In this document: positions 8,271 through 14,800 of the stretch, piece by piece
How the letters are laid out: the number at the start of each line of letters is the position of its first letter
How positions within the stretch are numbered: the stretch's first letter is position 1
NCBI GenBank assembly: GCA_965213885.1
Contig: OZ243919.1
Location: 124,001 to 188,000 of the forward strand
DNA: 64,000 nucleotides
Direction of reading: 5' to 3'
Source of the DNA: VYFG01 sp965213885
GTDB lineage: Bacteria > Pseudomonadota > Gammaproteobacteria > Arenicellales > Poriferihabitantaceae
The notes under the pieces: model-generated
The model's input: only the letters and a program-made list of their open reading frames with translations
Database searches by the model: none
What the model was told of the DNA's origin: nothing
Position numbers and translations under genes: made by a program

Positions 8271-9628
8271 CTTACGCCTTCCCGCTCCATCCGCCCGAGT
8301 TCCGCCATGATATGGGCGTCGCGGTCGGCCAGAGGCATCCCCTCGGCGGAAAATTCCATTTCCATCACCACCCTTGCGACCCGCTTGAGGTATTTCCGGT
8401 CATCCCCGGACTGCATCGGAAGGCGCAGTATCGTATCCTGGCCGTAGGTCCGAACCGCCTCGCCCGGGAGTTGCTGCGGCTGGGCCGGCTCTTCGCCCCG
8501 GGCGAGATTCCGGACGAGTTGACGGATCCTGCGGCGATACAGCGACACACCACGATCCGTCGGCATCAGGTTTTCTCCCCGGTGGGCGCTGATCGGCCCC
8601 ATGCCTTCGACGGCTTCCGAATCGGCCGGCCGGCGCTGGCGTTCCTCACCGGTGCGGTCCACGGCCTCGCCCTGTTCGATCAGCTCGCAGCCCTCCTGGT
8701 TATTGTATTCCTCCGGGTCCCCCCGGGCCCCGAAATTGGCCCAGGCCAGGCTCATCGACCGGTGGTCGTCGACCGGGACCACCCAACGGGTGAACGAGCT
8801 GCGCCCGAAGTAGTGCTCGCAGGTTCCATCAGCGGTGAAGGCCGATCCCGCCTGGGTGAAATTGGGCAGCACCAGTTCGTTGACCCGCACCCAGACCAGG
8901 TCACTGACGCGCCTCGTGTTACTGCCGAGAATCTGCAGGCCGCGCTCGAAAATCTGCAACTCCCCGATCTCCTTCATCGCCTCGGAAAACTGGGCGCCGC
9001 CGTTCAGGCTGTGCAGGAAGGTCGTATGGATCGGATCCATGATCGCGTCCAGCACCTGAAGCCAGTTGCAGTGGTAGTCGGCCCGGTAGGGCCGCCTGGT
9101 GATGCCGGGTGTCTCGAACGAATCGTACAGGGGAAACTCCGGCATCCTGTCAGCGGGGCCGAGATAGGCGAATACCAGGCCGGAACACTCCACCACGGGG
9201 TACGCGCCGAGACGTACCCGCGCGCGCACGTCGGCAGCGGGACCGGGGCCCGGCGCTTCCCCCGGGGTTTCAAGAATCTCACCGTCCGGGGCGAACAGCC
9301 AACCGTGGTAGCAACACCGGATTCCGTTCGCCTCGCACCGACCGTAGGCCAACGATGCCCGGCGGTGCGGGCAATGCTTGTGCACCAGCCCGATTTCCCC
9401 GGCGGTCGTGCGGAACAGGACCAGGTCCTCCCCCAACACCCGGATTTCCCTGGGCAGGTCTCCCACCTCCGAAGTCAGGGCCACGGGATGCCAGTAGCGC
9501 CGCAGGAACTCACCGCATGCCGTGCCGTAACCGGTCTCGGCGAGTTCGTGGTCATAGTCGGGCACCCGGGTACGCTCGTAACCGGAATACCCGCTTCTCT
9601 TGACGGGTTGGCCCGGCGTCGCGGTCAT
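8267..9628 (-). CDS. Rieske non-haem iron oxygenase alpha subunit (phthalate-dioxygenase-like)
   Basis: Terminal oxygenase of 453 residues. The Rieske [2Fe-2S] ligands are Cys86-x-His88 in CPHRRASLAYG and Cys105-x2-His108 in CCYHGW. The mononuclear iron site is MDPIHTTFLH (His201, His206, with Asp194 or Asp198 as bridge). The length and the N-terminal FLRRYWHPVAL resemble phthalate 4,5-dioxygenase-type enzymes. The frame extends upstream, but the ATG chosen here has a GGGAGGA ribosome site 6-8 bases before it. It is first in an operon with a 2-hydroxyacid dehydrogenase and a betaine-type importer, so an N-demethylating role on a quaternary amine is possible. No reductase gene is in sight. Confidence 0.92.
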   Translation of the reverse strand: MTATPGQPVKRSGYSGYERTRVPDYDHELAETGYGTACGEFLRRYWHPVALTSEVGDLPREIRVLGEDLVLFRTTAGEIGLVHKHCPHRRASLAYGRCEANGIRCCYHGWLFAPDGEILETPGEAPGPGPAADVRARVRLGAYPVVECSGLVFAYLGPADRMPEFPLYDSFETPGITRRPYRADYHCNWLQVLDAIMDPIHTTFLHSLNGGAQFSEAMKEIGELQIFERGLQILGSNTRRVSDLVWVRVNELVLPNFTQAGSAFTADGTCEHYFGRSSFTRWVVPVDDHRSMSLAWANFGARGDPEEYNNQEGCELIEQGEAVDRTGEERQRRPADSEAVEGMGPISAHRGENLMPTDRGVSLYRRRIRQLVRNLARGEEPAQPQQLPGEAVRTYGQDTILRLPMQSGDDRKYLKRVARVVMEMEFSAEGMPLADRDAHIMAELGRMEREGVR

Positions 9629-10285
9629 CTCGTCCTCCCTCGTATCGGACGCATTGACCTGGGCGACAGGCCGGGTTGCGGCTTTCCCCTTTCCAACTTG
9701 TTTTGCGTTGTTGATGTCAGTATTGCCTGCTGTCTGGATCATCGGAGTGTATTCTACGAATTCTATGGTATTTTCCCAAAATCCTTACGGGAATCATACG
9801 ATAAAGACTGACGATTCCACCGCCTTGCTTGCAGACCAGCGACCTGGCGGGCGCCACCGTCCCGGTACCGCACGCCTCCGCGGTCCGGATCCCTTGCGAA
9901 ATCGAATCCCCCCGGACAGGCGTGTGCGAGAGGTTGGTGGGGTCACTGTGTGGCTCATCGTTAATCGGAGTTGATTGCAGGTTGACGCACACGATGGAGG
10001 GGACGGGACATGCCATGACTGAAAACTGTCACCCTCGACGGCGCGGAGCGAAACGACGCAACGTTCAATGAATTGAAGGGATATCCCTGGATCAGCCGGA
10101 TTCCGATTGCTTGTGTAGATCAGATGGTAAGCCGAACGTTGGGATATTTCCAGAGACTCTGGCTGATGAATTCGTGTAGCGAGGATGACTCCGGCTTGAA
10201 TCAGTCAGGCAAACCATAATGCCACATCTGGCCATTGGCCAACCTGGCCTGCAGGAATAAACCCTGTTGGGGTAAGATTGCCGGT
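9629..10285. other. Intergenic region between the Rieske operon and the ATPase gene
   Basis: The 657 bases separate divergent genes and must contain the promoter of the Rieske operon. The part near 9745-9810 is AT-rich and is the likely promoter area. From about 9990 to 10230 only short frames occur and none has a recognisable domain. A TAAGAT box at 10273-10278 sits 7 bases before the ATPase ATG. Confidence 0.4.
10273..10278 (+). promoter_or_regulatory. Possible -10 box (TAAGAT) of the ATPase gene
   Basis: TAAGAT lies 7 bases upstream of the ATG at 10286. No purine-rich ribosome site is present between them. As with the gene at 1345, this spacing would give a leaderless transcript. Confidence 0.3.
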
Positions 10286-11563
10286 ATGAACGACGGACCC
10301 TTTCCGAAGCCACCGCCGGCCGATCCACTCCCACTGGAAACATGGCTGAGACGTACGGACCGTTCCGAAGCGGGTCGTGAGCCGTTCTTCCGGGGGCGTG
10401 ATGCGGAATACGGGGTGTACCGGTCTGCGATCACAAGCCTCAGCGATGGAATGGTCGGCGGCGGTACGATGGTCTTCCAGGGCGCCCCGGGCGCCGGGAA
10501 GTCGGCACTGATGGAAGAATGCATGGAGGCGGTGCGGCGCCATTCGACCCCCGAGGTGCCCTGGGTGGCGGTTGCCATGTATCCCGATGCCTTGCGGTAT
10601 CCCGACCGGGTGGTCAGGGGTATGGTGGATGCGGCCAACGCGGAAAGCGAGCGCCTCCGGGGGAGGACATCCGGAACCGCATCCAGGGTGCTGGGTGAAT
10701 TGCTCGATCGGGGCAGGCAGATTCTTCGGGAGATACCGGATCGGGATGTCTCGGTGGGCGGCGTATCATGGAGCGGGCGGGAGCGGGAAGTGTCTGCCTC
10801 CGGAGTGTTTTCTCATGCCGCCCCGCATCTAGGCAAATTCCACATTGTAGTGTGTGTGGACGAGGCCCAGAACACCCCGGTTTCCGACAATACGAAGGGT
10901 GTGATGGACTGTCTTCACCGGGATCCCGGCGGGATTCCTCTGGTGGCGGCGTTCTTTGGTTTGAGCGACACCCAGAACGTGCTGCGCGAGTGCGGTCTTT
11001 CGAGGTTTGCCGACGAACGGGTCGTGACCCTTGAGCCGCTGCCGGATGAAGATGCGGCCTGTGCCATCCGGAGCGCCTTCGTCGCCTATGGTTTCACGGG
11101 GACGCCGGAAGACCGGGAAGCATGGGTGAATGAACTGGCCGAACTGTCCCAGGGATGGCCGCAGCATATCAACCGGGTGGCCGTGGCCGCAGCCCGAGTA
11201 ATCCGCGACAACGGCGGGCACATCGATGGGGCACTTCTGGAGCAGGCCCTGGAAAGCGGAAGGAAACGGAAGGATGCCTACTATGCCGGCCGGCTTGCTG
11301 CCGGCACCGGCCGATCCTGGGTCTACAAGGGATTGGCTTTGGCTGCCGAGAAGAACGGCGGCATACTGACCTACGATGGGATTGAATCACTCACCGAAGA
11401 GGTGCGCGGGAAAACAGGAGAGACCATGGAGGATTTCCTGACCAGGGCCCTGCACGCCGGGCTGCTTTCCCCGACCCGGGAGATTCACGATCATTACAGG
11501 ATCCCCATTCCATCTTTCGGGGAGTACCTGCGAGCGTTGCCGGTGGAGTCTCCGGCAACCTGA
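10286..11563 (+). CDS. STAND/AAA_16-like P-loop ATPase of unknown role
   Basis: A soluble 425-residue ATPase. The order of motifs is FRGRD at 35-39 (the Orc1/STAND-type GR(E/D) motif), Walker A GAPGAGKS at 66-73, Walker B VVCVDEAQ at 188-195, then a sensor-like segment LVAAFFGLSD near 220. A lid region contains LSQGWPQHINRVA, as in ExeA/Orc-like ATPases, and the C-terminal 90 residues are winged-helix-like. No effector domain is fused. It is followed by a small gene and IS fragments, so it belongs to accessory DNA. The function is unknown; DNA-associated regulation or defence is conceivable but not shown. The second Met of the open frame is chosen as start because the upstream residues look non-coding. 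Confidence 0.7.
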   Translation: MNDGPFPKPPPADPLPLETWLRRTDRSEAGREPFFRGRDAEYGVYRSAITSLSDGMVGGGTMVFQGAPGAGKSALMEECMEAVRRHSTPEVPWVAVAMYPDALRYPDRVVRGMVDAANAESERLRGRTSGTASRVLGELLDRGRQILREIPDRDVSVGGVSWSGREREVSASGVFSHAAPHLGKFHIVVCVDEAQNTPVSDNTKGVMDCLHRDPGGIPLVAAFFGLSDTQNVLRECGLSRFADERVVTLEPLPDEDAACAIRSAFVAYGFTGTPEDREAWVNELAELSQGWPQHINRVAVAAARVIRDNGGHIDGALLEQALESGRKRKDAYYAGRLAAGTGRSWVYKGLALAAEKNGGILTYDGIESLTEEVRGKTGETMEDFLTRALHAGLLSPTREIHDHYRIPIPSFGEYLRALPVESPAT

Positions 11564-11644
11564 ACCGGAACATTCCCGGTGCAGTACGGTAAATGCTCCG
11601 GCATTCCGGGTCAGGGGTCTTACTCACACAGCAAGAATAACCGA

Positions 11645-11914
11645 ATGAGCACCTTTCAGGTTTACGGCGCGCCGAACTACTGTTTCTTCCCCGGATACGA
11701 TGAAGAGTTGAAGATTCATCAGGTCTGCCTGCTCATCGAGGGCATGGACAAGCCCATCTCGACGACCCTGACCTGCGTGACCGGCGATAACGCCACCGAC
11801 ATCTGTGACAGGCTGAACGCCAGGCTTGGCCATTCACGGGAGGAATGGACCCGCATGGCGGCTCAGTTTCTTGATTCTCAAGCCCCCGGAACGGGCAAAC
11901 CCACCACCCACTAG
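11645..11914 (+). CDS. Small hypothetical protein, 89 residues
   Basis: I do not recognise the family. The protein starts MSTFQVYGAPNYCFFPGYDE and has a mixed alpha/beta composition. It carries the segment DICDRLNARLGHSREEWTRM, which looks like an amphipathic helix pair. No signal peptide or membrane helix is present. It lies 81 bases after the orphan ATPase on the same strand, so the two may form a unit. The start is the Met preceded by AATAACCGA, as an upstream extension in the same frame looks non-coding. A perfect inverted repeat follows its stop codon. Confidence 0.5.
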   Translation: MSTFQVYGAPNYCFFPGYDEELKIHQVCLLIEGMDKPISTTLTCVTGDNATDICDRLNARLGHSREEWTRMAAQFLDSQAPGTGKPTTH

Positions 11915-11918
11915 TGTC

Positions 11919-11939
11919 ACGTCATACATGATATGACGT
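11919..11939. repeat. Perfect inverted repeat ACGTCATA-N5-TATGACGT
   Basis: Two 8-base arms (11919-11926 and 11932-11939) flank CATGA. It sits between the small gene and the IS630 fragment. It could be an end of the former insertion sequence, an operator, or a hairpin at the 3' end of the small gene. There is no T-run, so a terminator is less likely. Confidence 0.5.
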
Positions 11940-11987
11940 ATATTGCATGATCGATTCCCCGTCTCCTGGTCAGACGAGGGTCCCTGC

Positions 11988-12092
11988 ATGAAACGCTATA
12001 TGGTGACGTTGGACGAAGCGGAGCGGAACGGATTGGCGGGTATCACGAGCAAGGGTTCGCACCGATCCCGGAAGGTGATCAACGCGTTGGTG
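11988..12092 (+). pseudogene. IS630-family transposase fragment (N-terminus only)
   Basis: From the ATG the frame reads MKRYMVTLDEAERNGLAGIT, then SKGSHRSRKVINALV. This matches the N-terminal helix-turn-helix start of IS630-type transposases (M..Y.VTL...ER..L...T.KG.H..RK...A..L). The similarity stops after about 35 residues and the frame then runs into unrelated sequence. The DDE catalytic domain is absent. Confidence 0.7.
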
Positions 12093-12199
12093 CGCCAGGC
12101 CAACTGGTGCCAGTGCAGCCGGTGGAAGTCCGGCAGGAAGGAAAGGTTCGCCACCACCTTTCACCCCGAGTCATGGGCCGTCGCTCGCGAGGGCGGGGG

Positions 12200-12430
12200 T
12201 CAAGCGTTGGCAGGGGCGTGTGTGGGCGGGGCCGTCATCCCCGTCCGCCACCGGAACAATCCGGTATTGACAGGTGTCGAGTTGCCGCCATTCGCGCAGG
12301 GGCTTGTCGTGGCTCGTGCAAACCTTTCCGCATTGCGGGTAGGCCAGCCAGGCCATGGCCCGGGTCATGGGATACCTGGGTCTGCACGACCCGAACCCGG
12401 TGGACAGACACATCCATGACGGCCGAGAGC
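12200..12430 (-). pseudogene. ISL3-family transposase fragment (zinc-finger region), frameshifted
   Basis: One minus-strand frame reads VHRVRVVQTQVSHDPGHGLA. An adjacent frame continues AWLAYPQCGKVCTSHDKPLR, then EWRQLDTCQY. This parallels the N-terminal zinc-binding region of ISL3/IS204/IS1001 transposases (...V.HDPG..LACPECG..C...D...R.WRHLDTCQ..T). The lost first Cys (YPQC instead of CPxC), the frame change and the missing catalytic domain mark it as a remnant. It abuts the IS630 fragment. Confidence 0.6.
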
Positions 12431-12538
12431 ATCCTGTCCCGCCCGGTGATCGAGGATGACGCCCGATTCCACGGTATTCATCCGGCTGCCACACCGGCGG
12501 TCCGCGGCGCCGGCCGACAAGGCGAGCTTGCCGCCCGC

Positions 12539-13396
12539 CTATTCTCCCATCCGCTCGGCGATGGCGACGATGCGATACATGTTGCGCAGTACCGGCTTCT
12601 CGATCAGCTTGCCGTCAATGACCACCAGGCCCGTGCCCGCAGCCTCGAACTCCGCGATGATCCGGCGCGCACGCCCAACCTGTTCCGCCGATGGCGTGAA
12701 CACCTCGTTCAGTGCCGCAATCTGCTTCGGATGCACCGCACCCTTGCCCGCGAATCCCAGGTCCCGGGCACGTTCCGCCTCCACCCGCATCCCCTCCGCA
12801 TCATCCAGATCCAGATAGGGCACGTCGATCACGTCCAGTCCCGCACCGGCCCCGGCATGCACCACCCGGGAACGCGCATGCAACAGCGGCTCCCAGGCGT
12901 TCGTGCAGCGCAACTCCGCCGCCATGTCCACACCACCGAAGAACAAGGCATCAATCCGCCCCGAACACCCGGCAATCGCAAAGGCCGCCTCCAGCCCGGC
13001 ATTGGTCTCGATGATTACATGCAGCCGCGTCGGATGCCCCGCCTCGTCCAGCAGCCGGTCCAGCATCACCACCTCGTCCGGCGTGCGGACCTTGGGCAGC
13101 ATCAGCGCCGGCGGCGGCGTCGCGGCTTCCAGCACCGCCAGCACATCCTCCATGCCGAACCGCTCGCGGATCGAGTTGATCCGCAAGATCCGCTCCACCC
13201 CGTCATCCCCGGGGGGCTGCCCGAACAGCGACAGCGCCAGCTCCCGTGCACGGGCCTTGTCGCCGGGCGCAATCCCGTCCTCCAGTTCCACGCAGACCAT
13301 GTCCGCCCCGCAGGACAGCGCCTTGGGGTACATCTCCGGCCGGAGACCCGGCACGAAAATGAAACTCCGCCTGGGGCGCGGGGCCAGGGGCGTCAT
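12539..13396 (-). CDS. HpcH/HpaI aldolase/citrate lyase (CitE/malyl-CoA lyase-like) protein
   Basis: A C-C lyase of the CitE superfamily, 285 residues. Family features are the N-terminal RSFIFVPGLRP, the acidic ELEDGIAPGDK (37-47), the Arg in LRIN, a metal-binding Glu in IIETNAGLEAAF (about 129), the Asp in GGVDMAAEL, and GKGAVHPKQI near 217. Members cleave malyl-CoA, citramalyl-CoA or citryl thioesters, and the substrate here is not readable. Its ATG overlaps the stop of the preceding GcvT-family gene by 4 bases (ATGA). It is therefore the last gene of the operon that includes importer 2. Confidence 0.88.
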   Translation of the reverse strand: MTPLAPRPRRSFIFVPGLRPEMYPKALSCGADMVCVELEDGIAPGDKARARELALSLFGQPPGDDGVERILRINSIRERFGMEDVLAVLEAATPPPALMLPKVRTPDEVVMLDRLLDEAGHPTRLHVIIETNAGLEAAFAIAGCSGRIDALFFGGVDMAAELRCTNAWEPLLHARSRVVHAGAGAGLDVIDVPYLDLDDAEGMRVEAERARDLGFAGKGAVHPKQIAALNEVFTPSAEQVGRARRIIAEFEAAGTGLVVIDGKLIEKPVLRNMYRIVAIAERMGE

Positions 13397-14604
13397 CGGG
13401 CCTCCCCAGACTGACGGGCCCGTCCAGACGGAGGCCTCCCGGGAATCGAGCGGTCCACGCCGCGAACGATCTTCCTTTCGCGGTCGAAGAAGGGCAGTTC
13501 GACGACCTCGCCTTCGTGCCCGGTCCCGTCCGGCAGGTGCATCCGGACGGTGCGCCCCACCCAGTCACCGGGCGCCTCGAACCGGACGTAGCCGATGCCA
13601 AGTCCCAGCGTCGGCGACGGAACCCCCGCCGTGACCCGGCCGACGGCGACCTCGCCGTCGAGTACCGGACAGCCCGCCGAGGGGGTTGCGGTTTCGCAGG
13701 TGAGCCCGAAAAGACACGGCCGGGGATCCTTCCCCGCCAGCGCGTCCCGTCCGATGAAATCGTCCTTGCCCATGTCGATGAACCGGCTGAGTCCCGCCTC
13801 GAACGGGGTCATGGTCGTATCCATGTCCGTCAGATTGCCGAGAATCCCACCCTCGATCCGGCGAACAGTCAGGGCCCGCGTTGAAGAAAACTCCATGCCG
13901 TGGGGCGCACCGCAGGCCATCAGGTGATCCCACAGGGCAAGATGATCGGTCGTGGCGCCGTCGCAGTAGATTTCAAAGCCGAGTTCGTTGGTGAACCCGG
14001 TGCGGGAAACGTACAGTTCCTGACCGCCGATCCAGAAGTATCCGGAGCGGAAGTACTTCATCGCGTCGTCGATCGCACCGCCTGTGGCCGCCCCGATGAT
14101 GTCTAGGGATGCGGGTCCCTGGATCTGCAGGACGCGGCTGTCGGGATCGGATATCGTCACGTTGAACCCGCCGCTGTGCGCCATCAGCCAGGATTCGAAC
14201 GGACCGTCCGCCTGGACGTACCAGAACCGGTTTTCATCCAGCCTGAAAACCACCCCATCCATGAAGACCCCGCCGCAGGGCGTGCAGGCAATGCTGTAGT
14301 ACCCGCGCCCCTCGGTCATGGTGGCAACCCGGCGCGCAAGGACCCTCTCGAGAAAAGGAACCGCGTCGGGGCCCGAGATCTCGACCGGCTTTTCCGGCAC
14401 ATCAAAGATCAGGGCTTTCTGGCGCAGGACCCAGTACTTCCTGATCCAGTCCTCGCCCATGTAGATCGCGAAATAGCGGCCGGCATAGACGCCGCGAACC
14501 ATGTCCGGGCTGCCGGTGCGCTCGATGAACGGCGATTCCTCGAACCGCCGGGCACTGATCGCGACCGTGTTGTCAAGATCGGAGGCTTCCTGAAGATTGC
14601 TCAT
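13393..14604 (-). CDS. GcvT-family (aminomethyltransferase/DmdA-like) protein, paralogue 1
   Basis: A tetrahydrofolate-type methyltransferase of the GcvT fold, 403 residues. It shows the N-terminal domain with DVPEKPVEISGPDAVPFLER, a central GFTNELGFEIYCDG (the GcvT substrate/folate region), RRIEGGILGNLTDMD, TPFEAGLSRFID with DFIGRDAL, and a C-terminal barrel ending LGIGYVRFEAPGDW. DmdA, sarcosine/dimethylglycine enzymes and GcvT share this fold. The real substrate is unknown but a methylated amine or sulfonium is likely given the linked importer. It closely resembles the gene at 21932. It is packed between the coupled 64-residue ORF and the CitE-like gene. Confidence 0.88.
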   Translation of the reverse strand: MSNLQEASDLDNTVAISARRFEESPFIERTGSPDMVRGVYAGRYFAIYMGEDWIRKYWVLRQKALIFDVPEKPVEISGPDAVPFLERVLARRVATMTEGRGYYSIACTPCGGVFMDGVVFRLDENRFWYVQADGPFESWLMAHSGGFNVTISDPDSRVLQIQGPASLDIIGAATGGAIDDAMKYFRSGYFWIGGQELYVSRTGFTNELGFEIYCDGATTDHLALWDHLMACGAPHGMEFSSTRALTVRRIEGGILGNLTDMDTTMTPFEAGLSRFIDMGKDDFIGRDALAGKDPRPCLFGLTCETATPSAGCPVLDGEVAVGRVTAGVPSPTLGLGIGYVRFEAPGDWVGRTVRMHLPDGTGHEGEVVELPFFDRERKIVRGVDRSIPGRPPSGRARQSGEAR

Positions 14605-14605
14605 G

Positions 14606-14800
14606 TCAGAATCTTTCGACGGATGCTTCGCCAGCGGGATTTGCGGCCCTCAATGTCACGAGGGGCTCAAGTGCGGTAACGGGTGGCGCGTCGGTATCCG
14701 GTGCGAACGCCGGCAGTTCCTGCACACGGCCATCGGCGGCACGGGCACAACAAGTGCTCCAATGCGTACCGGTCGGCGGCACATCGGCATGTGCGGTCAT
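14606..14800 (-). CDS. Small hypothetical ORF translationally coupled inside the importer-2 operon
   Basis: A 64-residue reading frame that fills the gap between permease and GcvT gene exactly. Its ATG overlaps the permease stop (ATGA) and its TGA ends one base before the GcvT ATG. The sequence begins MTAHADVPPTGTHWSTCCAR and ends near TLRAANPAGEASVERF. It has two adjacent Cys residues and no membrane helix. I do not recognise a family. The tight overlaps on both sides argue that it is translated. A gamma- or delta-like accessory subunit, or a vestigial coupling peptide, are both possible. Confidence 0.5.
   Translation of the reverse strand: MTAHADVPPTGTHWSTCCARAADGRVQELPAFAPDTDAPPVTALEPLVTLRAANPAGEASVERF

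Noticed and set aside
8312..9811. A 499-residue plus-strand frame
   Set aside because: Antisense to the Rieske oxygenase gene.
12107..13414. A 435-residue plus-strand frame, Arg/His/Pro-rich
   Set aside because: Antisense to the CitE-like gene and overlapping the IS remnants; no domain is recognisable.
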